Shown here piece after piece: positions 41,453 through 51,312 of a DNA stretch of 64,000 nucleotides. The position numbers were made by a program, and so were the translations under genes. The notes beneath the pieces are model-generated. The model saw only the letters and a program-made list of their open reading frames with translations, did no database searches and was not told the origin of the DNA. Where the stretch lies: contig JALJCQ010000007.1 in NCBI GenBank assembly GCA_023091665.1, forward strand, positions 806,001-870,000. The letters run 5' to 3'. This DNA is from Pythium myriotylum. Its lineage: Eukaryota > Oomycota > Peronosporomycetes > Pythiales > Pythiaceae. Every line of letters starts with the position of its first letter. Position 1 is the first letter of the stretch.

Positions 41453-41777
41453 TGTGGCGTGTAGCAAATTGCGAAGTGAGATTGCTTTACACTTTCGTTC
41501 CTAGCCTTGGTTTTTCCTCATTGAGTTTTCCTATGCAGTTTTCCTATGCAGTTTCCTATGTAGTCCCCCAGTGGTTCCTCCTGCAGTCCCTCATGCAGTC
41601 GCCCACGCCGCTTGGCCCGGTCTGGACCCAACAGGAGTCCTCCGGCGCCAAGCGCATGCCAGCACACGCGTGGCACGCGCCACTGGCGATCGCTGGCATC
41701 CTCCGGCACCAAGCACGTGCCTGTGGCTAGTTGGTGGTGGTGGCGTCTGGCTCCGAGTGGGCGGCCCACTCGCCACA
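41453..41777 (-). repeat. 5' LTR of retrotransposon 2 (325 bp)
   Basis: TGTGGCG...CGCCACA, near-identical to 29663-30000 except for one missing ~14-bp repeat unit, local changes there and a T insertion in GCTTTACAC. Followed by the target duplication GCGGT. Confidence 0.92.
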
Positions 41778-42135
41778 GCGGTCCGTGAGTGAATAGAACG
41801 TAGTAGCAGCAACGTCGTTGTGATTTTTGACTCGAATGTAGTAGTTGGCTGGCCAAGGCATTTCGCAAGAATCGACATCGCACATGTCTGGCCTCCACAA
41901 TCGAACGACACGGAGTTCACACTTGTGCGACCCTCCTCTGACACCTCGTGAGTCGACTTCACGAGCGCTCTTTCATTGGTAATTAATATTTCAGTTTCGT
42001 CCAATTACATTTTAAAAAAGCACTGCCAGTCCCATTCTCTTGATGACACTCTTAAACTCACGCAACAACTCGTTGATCTCACATGAAGCCACGCATACAC
42101 CGACCATTCTGTACGACACAAGTACACCTGAGAAC
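41778..42135. other. Right flank of retrotransposon 2
   Basis: The first ~55 bp are the second half of tandem copy B (GCGGTCCGTGAGTGAATAGA). The rest is unremarkable except for the 100-bp dispersed fragment that begins at 42044. Confidence 0.6.
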
Positions 42136-42143
42136 CTAGATCT
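42044..42143. repeat. 100-bp dispersed fragment, copy 2
   Basis: Matches 11426-11525 with about 3 differences. Its last bases contain the stop codon (TAG at 42136-42138, minus strand) of the neighbouring Cys3His gene. Confidence 0.8.
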
Positions 42144-42624
42144 GGTACACGGCAAGGGAGTCGCTGAGCACTGGGACGTCATAAGTCGTCTCTTGTTGAT
42201 CCATCACGAAGATGCTCTGCAAGAACGACAAGTCTTCCTCGAATAGCGGGACGGGGTGGTCGAAAGGCTCGACGGAACAAGGAGAGACTGAGCCATCGAG
42301 CTTATCGAAACCATAGCTCCACTCGGTGGGACTGTCGTCGGAGGTACGGTCAGCGTTGATGTCTGAGTTCACTGCCATCAGCTCCTTCAGGCGACGTCGT
42401 TGCTCCAGTCGACGTTGGTTGCGATTCGCTTGCATTCGATGGAGGTGGCAGTAGCGATGCAACTCGCCGGTCTTCTTGACGCTGCGGGGCGTGTAGCAGG
42501 CCTTACTCGCGTACTTGCACAGCCCTTCGTCACCAGGCTTGTGCTTGTGGCGGCGACGGCCACTCGGCTTGGGAGATGGGAAGAAGAATTCCTCGGGGAA
42601 GGTTGTCACTACTGAGATGTTCAT
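42136..42624 (-). CDS. Cys3His/EPF-box family protein, member 2 (162 aa)
   Basis: A short N-terminus precedes a basic patch (SGRRRHKHKPGDEGL) and the C-X6-C-X15-C-X2-H signature at residues 36-62 (CKYASKAC, PRSVKKTGELHRYC, HLHR), with the basic tail ANRNQRRLEQRRR. Block 2 is VEPFDHPVPLFEEDLSFL at 118-135. It shares SGRRRHKHKP-x2-EGLCKYASK with member 3, so these two are close paralogues. The 3' end lies in a dispersed repeat, so the original C-terminus may have been replaced. A 19-base G run (C run on the coding strand) lies just upstream of the ATG. Confidence 0.82.
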   Translation of the reverse strand: MNISVVTTFPEEFFFPSPKPSGRRRHKHKPGDEGLCKYASKACYTPRSVKKTGELHRYCHLHRMQANRNQRRLEQRRRLKELMAVNSDINADRTSDDSPTEWSYGFDKLDGSVSPCSVEPFDHPVPLFEEDLSFLQSIFVMDQQETTYDVPVLSDSLAVYQI

Positions 42625-43709
42625 ACTCGTAGTGTGTGTGTGGGGGGGGGGGGGGGGGGGAAGGACCGATTGACGGTAAGAGTGGTTGGGGAGGCCGTGT
42701 GCAAAAGCACAGGAATTCGGAAATGACTGACCCCGACAGAAGCAACATGCGCGCGAAAGCGGCGCGTGAAGAGGAGGGCCAACCTTCGAGCCAGCTCCGC
42801 GGGAGGACCAACTTGTGGCTCGGCGTGGATAGCTCCTTACCAGATGGGTGACTACAGTATCGAAGGGACAGTATCTCTCTTGCCATGGTCAGGGACACCC
42901 ATCCTCAAGACTATTCAGCTGGAGGCACAAGCGTGTGCCGTTCTGAGAAGAGCAAACCTGCCGTTAATGCACGCGGAAAGGTCTCCGACTCACTTGTTTT
43001 CGCCTGTTGAGCCTCTACCGACATCTGGTGATCTGCTGAGAAATCGCGTGGCACACAGAATTGCCCGGTCAGATGTGAGGGTGACGTGCCGTCACTTGGT
43101 GTACTGACGCTGATCATGTCCGGGTGATGTCTTCAACAGCTGCCCTGTCGACCAAAGAGGCACCGGCGCTTGCGAAAAGGTACGTGCCGCTATGTCGGTC
43201 AGAAGACCCACTTGAGACCGGGAAGAATTTTTTCATCGTCATTCAGTTCGCGGCCTTTCGTTCTTCCGTGCGTTGGAACGGCCGTCTTGACTTGGTCGAA
43301 CCGTCTTGGTGGGGAAAGCATTCGTTCCCAAGACGGCAGTGCCCTTACCACTTGCACGAGAGCCACAAGTGTCCTTGGTGAGGGAGAAGAGCGCCAGAAC
43401 AGACATGGGTATTCTCCATCCGTGTAAACATCGACCGCGATGCTCCAGTCTAATCATCGCTCGGCGAGTACTGTGTGTACCCAACGGCCCTCAGCTGGTC
43501 GATTCGACATGGATCAGACGGACACCAAGGTGTAGTAATCCCTATCAACGTGGCGTTGAACCGGATGATCTGCCTCTGATCCAAAAAATAATGATGGTGT
43601 CCTCGCTACGGCACGACGCCATGTTACATAGCAACAAATGGACCTTTGACTGCAACAGCATAAATGCTGAACGACATGACGCTCTAAAATGGACTCTAGT
43701 AATCAAATT
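42625..43709. other. Intergenic between two Cys3His genes, 1085 bp
   Basis: Contains the G19 homopolymer at 42642-42660 next to a (GT)n run. No convincing gene. Confidence 0.5.
42642..42660. repeat. Homopolymer G19
   Basis: Nineteen consecutive G after GTGTGTGTGT, 18 bp upstream of the ATG of the minus-strand gene 42136-42624; it would be C19 in that gene's leader. Confidence 0.9.
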
Positions 43710-44204
43710 TTATAAGTGGAGGACGAACGATTCCTCGGTAATTTGAGGCGATGCGGAGGGCTCTGCGAATATGTACTGCAGACTGGAGACGTCCTCCTCC
43801 CGCAAAGCCACCGGCTCGCGGAAGGGCTCGAAGAGCGTGCAGCTCAGTTGCTCTTCGGTGCGCGAGTCGTGGCTCTCGAGCGGATCGTCGGACTCGCTGT
43901 CGTCGGAGGAAGACGACCTCGTCCAGTTTGTGCTGTTGGAGGGACTTGACGTCGCGGACTCGGCCTTCTCTTTTAGTCGTCGACGTTGTTCCAGTCGACG
44001 CTGGTTGCGGTTGGCTTGCTCTCGGTGATGGTCGCAGTACCGATGGAGCTCGCCGGTCTTCTTGACCACGCGAGGCATGAAGCAGGGCTTGCTGGCATAC
44101 TTGCAGAGCCCCTCATTCTCGGGCTTGTGCTTGTGGCGGCGTCGGCCGCTGGGCTTGGCCGCCGGCGGGTTCAGAGCAGCAAGAAGTTCAGCGCGGAAGT
44201 CCAT
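43710..44204 (-). CDS. Cys3His/EPF-box family protein, member 3 (164 aa)
   Basis: Start 44204 (MDFRAELLAALNPPAAK) is chosen because the upstream in-frame extension to 44402 is not shared with the paralogue. The basic patch SGRRRHKHKPENEGL leads into the signature at 34-60 (CKYASKPC, PRVVKKTGELHRYC, DHHR) and the tail ANRNQRRLEQRRRLKEK. A Ser/Asp-rich linker precedes block 2, FEPFREPVALREEDVSSL (125-142). Block 2 alternates hydrophobic and acidic residues, so it may be a short protein-binding segment. Confidence 0.82.
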   Translation of the reverse strand: MDFRAELLAALNPPAAKPSGRRRHKHKPENEGLCKYASKPCFMPRVVKKTGELHRYCDHHREQANRNQRRLEQRRRLKEKAESATSSPSNSTNWTRSSSSDDSESDDPLESHDSRTEEQLSCTLFEPFREPVALREEDVSSLQYIFAEPSASPQITEESFVLHL

Positions 44205-45791
44205 GACTGGTGCAGAGGAGATTCGAGAATGAGTGACGCGCCGGTTTGACTGACGGCTGGGCAGCGACAAGTGGGCGGGAGGAGCGACTGGGGGAAACGG
44301 ACGAAGTTGAGATGCTCGGAACGGATCTTCCAATTTACCAGTGCCAGGTATTGCCAATGTGTTGAGGACAGTCCAGAGGAAAGAAAGGAGACGACGAGAC
44401 ACGAACGTCGGGACAGGCTAATGTAGAATAGGAATGCTGTGAGATCCGATCGCGCTTGTCGTCTTCGAGACTCATGCGCCGTGAAGGGGGGAACGGACTC
44501 AAACGTGTTACATCGTTCCTAGTTGACGTAAAGTCCCCAGCCAGCTGGATAGGAGGGTAGCTAGGTGTTTAGTACAAGAACTGTATCTAGTTGTCGGAGT
44601 TGGGGGGTGGAGCTGTCCGATCCAATTTGCACGTGTAGAGACAGAGTGCCCCTCGCTTACAGGCACAATCTTCGCTGAGGGGGCACCGTGCTTACGAACC
44701 CACACGGGGAAGCCTTCCAGCCACAACACACACCTCGAGCACTCCGGATCTCGACCACCAGTCTAATGATGCGTCGTGACCAGGCACTGTTTTTCCATCC
44801 AACCTCGGCTGTGGGCCACAGGCTCCACCAGATTCCTCGACCGGCACTACGCCTCGCCTTTGCAGTGCGACCCATGGAGACTCTTGCCGTGCGGATTGGT
44901 TGGGGATGCCATTAGTCGATCACATCGTGCTCTGCGAGGCTGCGGACATTGCTGGGAATGCTCCCTCCCACCGCCAGCCATCAGCGTGGTCTCCATTGAG
45001 TGGAGACCAGCTTCCGTTCTGACGTCTCACCACGCGACCACGATTGCGATCAGATCAGGACTCTACTAATCACTCCGACGTGATTGCGGCTTGTTTGCTG
45101 CACGGACCGTATGCTGAACTTGTTCGGCAGTGCGTCAATCGCATCTGGCGAGGAAGAGCTCTCTCTCTCTCTCCCTCTCTCTCTCCTGGTGACGAAATTT
45201 TCAAGCTCCTCCCCGTTGACAGAAAGAACTCGCGACGCATCACGCAATTGTTCCACAGACCGGGAGTCTTCTGTGTGGAGATGCTGTCGCCAGCGTGAAG
45301 CCTTCTGTGGCAGGGTGTTTCGGCAGTGTAGCCATCTAGGAGAGTCGCCGGTGGCGATGACCTGACGCGGCGCGGCTTTCCACGAGCTCAGCTTCAACCA
45401 GCGCGGCCCGGACGCCAATGGCTGCCTCCACTCATCTCGACTCGTCGTGGGGCGTTTATTGTCGACTCGAAGCCGTCAGAGAATTGCGCCTCGGTCACCA
45501 CGGCAAGAAGAGCCCTTGCGACAGCGCGCCGTGAGTAACGCGGCCAGCTGGTCAGGCGCCAGAGATGGGCGCGGCCACTTCAAGTGGAGCATGATCGACT
45601 CGTCTGGGTGGTCCACCGCGCTCCATGGCGGTTCCGGACGTCGCGCGTCGGGGGTCTTTGTTGGTTTGCTTGGCTTCCGACTGAACGGAGAAAAGGGCTC
45701 GTCTGGTTGAGCAAGAGCCAAAGGCATCGACCGCCGACGTCAACATGGACACGGAGGAACGTGGGTGGGATAAATAGTTAAGGCCTCGGAT
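44205..45791. other. Intergenic, 1587 bp
   Basis: No supported gene. A CT-rich microsatellite lies at about 45159-45186. Several short frames exist on both strands without family resemblance. Confidence 0.45.
45159..45186. repeat. CT-rich microsatellite
   Basis: CTCTCTCTCTCTCC followed by another CT run; nearly uninterrupted over 28 bp. Confidence 0.8.
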
Positions 45792-46787
45792 CTAAAGCGA
45801 CTCGGATGTGAACGTAAAGCCGTCGAGGTCGACGGCGTAGGCGCCGCTGCCACGCTGGTGGCTCGCGGCTTGAGCTGCATGGCGAGGATCTCCTCGCTGC
45901 TCCCATGCCAGCTGCTCAGTAGCTTCGGGTTTAGGTGGTGACTCCGTATCCATGAGGAATACCTGGAGGAGCTGGAGATCGCCCTCGTGGAGAGTCACAG
46001 GGTGATGGAATGGCTCCAACGACGGGGGGTGCTGGGAGGCGCCGGTTGGGTTTGGGTGGCTCGGGTACATGGTCGTCGAGGGCCGCGGAGGCGAGCTCCT
46101 CGTCCTTGCTCGAATGCCCTGACGATGGACGGTTGGCGACGAAGACTTCCGTCGTGGTGAGGGTGGATTTGCCGTCGTTCCGCTCGAGTCGAGCGCGAGT
46201 CCTTGCATCTCCTGGCCGATGACTGAGGTCCCCTGCGTGTCGCTGGGGCTTCGGGTTTTGCGTCGCTCGCGCTTTTTCATCTCGAGCTTGCGCTGATACT
46301 GCTGGGCCTTGAAGCGGTGGTACGCACAGTAGCTATGGAGGTCACCTTGCTTCTTGGTTGCGCGCGGCTGCGGGCATGGCTTGTTCGGGTAACGACAGAC
46401 TAGATCGGGAGGCACCGGAGTCGTCGGTGGCGGCGGCGGCACGCTGAAGCGGACCGCATCCTCCTCTTCATCACTATTGGTCAGGTTGTCGACGAGGCTC
46501 GGGCGCATTTGAACAGATGTGGTCATGGAACGCGCTCGCTTCACCGTGAGCTCGTGTCTCTCTTCCGTGCTCTCTCTGGCAGTTGTCAAGTGCGAGCGGC
46601 TGCGTTTACGCTTGCCAGGGTTCTTGGGCGGAGTGGTCGTGATGCGAGCGTTGTTGCTCTCGTGCTCGATCCGTGGAGATTGAACACTGAGAGCGATGGC
46701 TGGAGTTGCGGTGGAGGTGGCTCGTCGTCGCGAGTGTGAGACGTTGTGTTGTTCGTCGATCGTAGGATCTCCAATTGTGTGGGTCAT
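45792..46787 (-). CDS. Cys3His/EPF-box family protein, member 4, long form (331 aa)
   Basis: Start ATG 46787 (MTHTIGDPTIDEQ). A 130-residue basic, disordered N-terminus includes PGKRKRSRSH, a likely nuclear signal, and a proline run (PPPPPTTPVPP). The signature at 131-157 is CRYPNKPC, PRATKKQGDLHSYC, AYHR, with a diverged basic tail (KAQQYQRKLEMKKRERR). After a Pro/Ser linker, block 2 at 257-274 reads LEPFHHPVTLHEGDLQLL. Both blocks persist in a protein twice as long as the others, which shows that they are the conserved core of the family. Confidence 0.82.
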   Translation of the reverse strand: MTHTIGDPTIDEQHNVSHSRRRATSTATPAIALSVQSPRIEHESNNARITTTPPKNPGKRKRSRSHLTTARESTEERHELTVKRARSMTTSVQMRPSLVDNLTNSDEEEDAVRFSVPPPPPTTPVPPDLVCRYPNKPCPQPRATKKQGDLHSYCAYHRFKAQQYQRKLEMKKRERRKTRSPSDTQGTSVIGQEMQGLALDSSGTTANPPSPRRKSSSPTVHRQGIRARTRSSPPRPSTTMYPSHPNPTGASQHPPSLEPFHHPVTLHEGDLQLLQVFLMDTESPPKPEATEQLAWEQRGDPRHAAQAASHQRGSGAYAVDLDGFTFTSESL

Positions 46788-48358
46788 CAAATGGCACTGC
46801 CTTGAAGTCGGGTACGGGTGGCTCGCGCAAATTGGAAAGGATGGAGGGCGCGTCAGAGGCTTGGCGGGAGGAGCCTATCCCATGCGGGGCCTCGTCTTAA
46901 CTCGCTTCTTTCCCGAACCGATGCGTTGTGAAAGGAGAGGGCGGTGGTCACTCCAGAGGGAGTCCTCCGACGTCGCGCGCCGGCGGTCCACGCTGCCCAT
47001 TCCATGCTGAGGACGCTTCCTAGTGTCGCCTCCTGCTTTGCATTCAATGTTGCGTGGACGCTGAATTTCTCGGATGTTGCTTGTCTGAGGGATATTACCA
47101 ACGAGTCGCGAATCAGGAAAGATGGGCAGCTCCAGTGCGGGGCCGAGTACGTAACGTGCATACGCCATTTGAGTTGGGGGATAGGAAGATAGAGAGACAC
47201 TTCGCGCTGCGCCGTAATCCGCCGGCGTCTCTCCGACTTTGCGTGTTGTATCGTGGACGTCCAGCCCATATTCTGATACAGAGACCGGCCCTCCTTCCGC
47301 GAACAAATCCACGGTAGAGTCCCTGTTGCCGAGGGCCATTACTCACCAGAGACGCTGTAGCTGGTCGAAGAATTCCTTGTTTGGGTTCCACAGGGCGCAA
47401 TGTGGGCAGAGTCCATGCGACCCCGCGACGTTCTCCTCGTCACTTCAACAATAACCTTTAGCAGCAGGCAGTGTCCCACAGCTTGCTCGGCTGGCACAAA
47501 AGTGCCCACAAGGCGAGTGTACACGAGGCGATTGCTTGTCGCTTGCCGTGCTTCACGTCCCTATCAGATTGTCGTGCAATAACTATGGAACGTATCTTGG
47601 AAGCATAAGTAGTACGCGAGAGGTGTCCTGGCGTCCCACGATGGCTCCGTACAGTTCGTCCCCCGAGGGACACTACAGAGAGAACGCTGAACCCTTTGGA
47701 TGGAATGATGCGGCCCCGGACCTCGCCAGACGAATCCTCAATCACACACGCATCCGACCTCGGACGAGAGGTAAGACACACTGGATTCTTCTTTTTTTAG
47801 AGGGATCAGAAACCCTCCACGCTCGTGTTTCAAACGGGCGCAGAATGGTGCATGGACTCATTACGTAATGGGGCCACGGAATGCAGACGATGTGACGAGG
47901 CCACGAGCGGCACAGATACAGTACAATAGATGCAGCTACAGCTAGCTAGCTTCATGCCTTCTCGTGATCAGCGGGATGCGCGAAACGAAACTGGCGCAAA
48001 CGTTGCGTCAAGAGCAGCCTCGACACGTGTGTGACAGGCTCCGACTCTCCGGTTAGGCGTGCACTAAGGCGTCGCGATGCGGACGAACCAGACTGGACCT
48101 GCAGGTCGCATACCCAGACAATACTCAGGGTTTACGTTTCGAGGTTGAGTATCCGCTTGGCGTCAACCCCCCCCCCCCCCCACAGGGAGGGCAACGTAGA
48201 CGCCAGCAGGTCCTGCAAGCAGATCATGCTGCCAGTTCTGACTCTCCCTTTCATACCCGATATGGCTACACTATGGAACAGACAACCTGGACACTAAATT
48301 GCATATCTAGACACAGTCACTCGAGCGGAGGATCCCTCCGTTGTGGCATTCGAATCCA
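46788..48358. other. Intergenic, 1571 bp
   Basis: Between a minus-strand and a plus-strand gene, so both promoters should be here. A C15 homopolymer lies at 48167-48181. No supported gene. Confidence 0.45.
48167..48181. repeat. Homopolymer C15
   Basis: Fifteen consecutive C in the leader region of the SET/MYND gene. Confidence 0.85.
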
Positions 48359-49818
48359 ATGACCACCAAGTTCCGCGTCGCTCAGGACGCCGTCAAGGGA
48401 CGCGCGGCGCTCGCCACGAGGCGCCTCGCGCTTGGCACGCAGCTGCTCGTGACGAGCGCGTTCGCCGCCGTCTCGCTGACCGCGTGCAACTGGTGCTTCT
48501 CGACGGCAACGCTCAAGAGATGCGGCGGCTGCCAGCTCGTCAAGTATTGCAGTCGCCAGTGCCAGCAGCTCGACTGGGCGCGAGGCGGCCACGGCAGCGA
48601 GTGCGCAGCCTGGAAGACCATTCCGAGTGGGCGCGGCTCGCAGACAGTGCTGCTGGTCGCGCGTCTCGCCGCCAAGGTGCTGCTCCGCGGCCACGAAGAT
48701 GCCGGCGCTATGCTCGCGCTGCGCCATCACTACGACGACCATACGGCATCGACGCTGACTGAGTTCGAGACCATGGCGCAGCTTGTGGGGCTCGTCCTGG
48801 CGAGGTCCAAGTTCAATGCCCAGTCAATTCCGTTTGATGAGTTGATGACAAAGCACGAGCGTGCGATCGTCGAGCTCTTCTGTCGGGTCAACTGCAACGC
48901 TTTCACAATTTGCGACGACGTGAACGTGCCCGTAGGCATCGGAATGTTCCCGGAGGCCGCTCTCCTCAACCACAGCTGCGAACCCAACTGTGTCGTGAGC
49001 TTTGCGGCGCCTCAGCAGGTCCGTATCCACGTCGTGTCCCCCGTTGAGGCAGACGAGGAGCTCACAATCTCGTACGTGGAGCTCTTCGAGTCGACACCTA
49101 AACGGATGCGTGCGCTCCGGAACTCTTACTTCTTCGCGTGTTCTTGTGAGCGGTGCCAGTTGGCCGATCGACACCCGAGAGAGGACTGGCTTCTCGATGG
49201 CTTTGTCTGTGGGAACGACGCATGCAAAGAAGACAGTGGCGTCATTGTCGTAGGTGACGAGACCGCCGCCTGTCCAGCGTGCGGGTACCATGATAGTCTT
49301 GGAACGATTCAAGACGGCCAGCTCCGGCTTGCTGAGCTGGAGCAGCAACTGCCCGAGGATCTCAGGGAGCGGTGGACGCGGTACCAGCAGATGTGGGCGC
49401 TCGTTTCCCGCGAGCTCCGATGCCATCCGTGCAGTGCTAAGTATGCGGAGACAGCAAGAAAAATCGGGAATTTTCTGGTCGATCATGGCGAGGCACTCGG
49501 GCTCGCGCCAACCGCGGCGTTGGAATATTTCGAGCGGGAACTTTTGGCTACAAAGTGGGTGCTGCCGTCTCTCGCGCTGCCATCGCGCGGGCTCCTCTAC
49601 TTCCAACTCGCCAAGCTGAGTCTTCTCGCGAACGACGACGAGAAAGCGACGTTGTACATCCGCGAGACGCTCGCCGTGTGAGTTGCGTCTCGGATCGTAA
49701 TGGATAACCTTCTGAACTGACGCTGAACTGTTTCGCTAGACTAAATGTCGCGTACGGCAGCGACCATCGCATGGTGCACGCAGCGCGCGAGTTTCTACGC
49801 GACCGAGAACGTAGCTGA
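48359..49818 (+). CDS. SMYD-type SET/MYND protein, putative lysine methyltransferase (465 aa, 2 exons)
   Basis: Coding is 48359-49677 joined to 49740-49818. A split SET domain starts at KFRVAQDAVKGRAALATRR. The inserted MYND zinc finger is CNWCFSTATLKRCGGC, CSRQCQ and the closing HGSEC. The SET core has GIGMFPEAALLNHSCEPNC and ADEELTISYVE. A post-SET cysteine cluster follows (ACSCERCQ). The C-terminal region is helical. Splicing GCCGT|GTGAGT to CGCTAG|ACTAAAT completes a typical SMYD tail (NVAYGSDHRMVHAAREFL). SMYD enzymes methylate histones or cytosolic proteins; the substrate here is unknown. ATG 48359 is preferred because the frame upstream starts at TTG. Confidence 0.9.
49678..49739 (+). 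other. Intron of the SET/MYND gene (62 bp)
   Basis: GTGAGT donor and TTTCGCTAG acceptor; splicing restores the frame and replaces a premature stop by a family-like C-terminus. Confidence 0.85.
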
Positions 49819-49887
49819 TGGCTACGAGAATGCTAGTGTGACGCGCTGCTTGCTATTCCATGGTATAGTACTGTTCTTCCTACTCAC

Positions 49888-51051
49888 TCACAACTGGAGC
49901 GTGGCTTCTCCCCAGCAGTCTCTACAGAGCCGCAGAGCCTTGCTGCCTCTCCGCCACGTCGTGCTGCAGTCTCCGCAGACACTGATGCAGCACCTGCGGC
50001 ACCGGTACGTTGGCTGGATAGACCGGTCGAAGGGCCTCTCGGTCTCGGTCTCGGAGCAAATGCTGCACTCGGCGAGCATCGTGTTGCGGTCGATCTCGCG
50101 AAAGTCGCTGGTCTGCAGCACCTCGAGCTCGCCCATCGCGCGCTGCTCGATCGTGCCTGTGAGCAGCAGCAGCGAATGGAGCACGCGGTCTCTGGCTGCG
50201 AGTCCGTCCAGCGCCGCCGTCGCGTGGCCCTTGAGCCTCATCTCGGCGACGGCGTAGATGTCGATGGTCTCGGACTTGCGCTCGCGCTCGAGCACGACGA
50301 GCCCCGTGTTGTACATGCTGCCGCGCACGACGCTGTGCGGAGGGTCGCGGCACCCAGGCCACGCGAGCGAGTGGTAGCTCACGACCCAGCCACGGCGGCC
50401 ATCCTCGGTCGTGAACGCCTCGTGGGACTCGATGACGACAAAGTCGCGGGTGCGCCCCAAGTGCGGCGCTTTCCACTGCTCGTCCATGACGATTGATCGG
50501 ATCGCGACGAACCGCGTCGGCTCATCGACGAGCTTGAGCAGCGTCTCGTAGTCGGCGAGCCCCGGGTTCAGCAGAGGCAGGCTGAGGGGGCTCTTGTGGG
50601 TTATGGTCGAGACGACCTCGTGGATCGGCGACTGGATCTGCGCGACGCCCATCACGCGCGTCGCGTTGCGCGCCATGTACTGATAGAGCGCGATGGCCTT
50701 GGTCGACTCGAGGTGGCGCACGCGTCGCGGTTGCTTGCACGGGTCGCTCGCGGCCTTGAGCGCCTCGCGGCGGAGAGCCTGGCGGCTGTTGGCAGCTGCG
50801 CTGAGGACGGCGTCGCGCATCTTGAGGTGTGCTCGGCTCGTTGACGAGTGCGCGCCTGGAACGTACGTCGCACGGTGCGCGTTCTCGCCCTCGTCATCCA
50901 TAGCCGACGACTGTCGCTGGTCGTCATCGCTGGGCTCGTCCAGCGTAGCGTCGTCGTCGACCGAGAACCCGCTGCTTGCGGTGGCGGTCGACGCGGACCA
51001 CCGAGTCTTGCTTGCTGGCGATGGCTGCTGGCGCGAATGCGCGAGGGCCAT
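49888..51051 (-). CDS. START-like / FYVE-type zinc finger protein (387 aa)
   Basis: Third member of the family in the window and first of a minus-strand tandem triple. A Ser/Asp-rich N-terminus precedes a START-like region with TRDFVVIESHEAFTTEDGR, SYHSLAWPGC, RGSMYNTGLVVLE and YAVAEMRLKG. Eight cysteines near the C-terminus (CSIC, CRRC, CGDC, CRDC) are followed by WGEATLQL. Start 51051 (MALAHSRQQ) is chosen; the frame is open to an ATG at 51285, but the extra 78 residues look like translated leader. It lies 69 bp from the convergent SET/MYND gene. Confidence 0.87.
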   Translation of the reverse strand: MALAHSRQQPSPASKTRWSASTATASSGFSVDDDATLDEPSDDDQRQSSAMDDEGENAHRATYVPGAHSSTSRAHLKMRDAVLSAAANSRQALRREALKAASDPCKQPRRVRHLESTKAIALYQYMARNATRVMGVAQIQSPIHEVVSTITHKSPLSLPLLNPGLADYETLLKLVDEPTRFVAIRSIVMDEQWKAPHLGRTRDFVVIESHEAFTTEDGRRGWVVSYHSLAWPGCRDPPHSVVRGSMYNTGLVVLERERKSETIDIYAVAEMRLKGHATAALDGLAARDRVLHSLLLLTGTIEQRAMGELEVLQTSDFREIDRNTMLAECSICSETETERPFDRSIQPTYRCRRCCISVCGDCSTTWRRGSKALRLCRDCWGEATLQL

Positions 51052-51312
51052 CGTGGGCCATCGACGCGAAAGGAAAAGTGAGCACGAGGATGTGGGAGAG
51101 CTTGTCGTCGTGCGGTTGCAAGGCAGTGGCCGTGGAGAGGTGGGTGGGCACTTCGTGGCGCCCAGGATTCTCGGCTGGATTTCGACGAATGTGTCCAGTG
51201 CACTAGTAAAGTGTGATATATCGCCGCGAAAAAAGAAGCAAGAGCGGCTTGTGCCGCCGACCCCATGAGGAGCTCTTGGTGGCATCTGCGACGTGTGAGA
51301 AAGATCGATGTA

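Larger units (their letters stand above)
29663..41777 (-). mobile_element. LTR retrotransposon 2 (outer, Ty3/gypsy-like), hosting a nested element
   Basis: LTRs TGTGGCG...CGCCACA at both ends, 5-bp target duplication GCGGT, and an uninterrupted copy of the target in the flanking tandem repeat. Minus-strand order: gag-protease, RT-RNase H, integrase, chromodomain. The integrase is split by the inner element 31110-37764. Without the nest and its duplicated CACG the element is about 5.46 kb. The LTRs differ mainly in one repeat unit and one single-base indel, so insertion is recent, yet the coding region already has stops and a frameshift. Confidence 0.93.
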
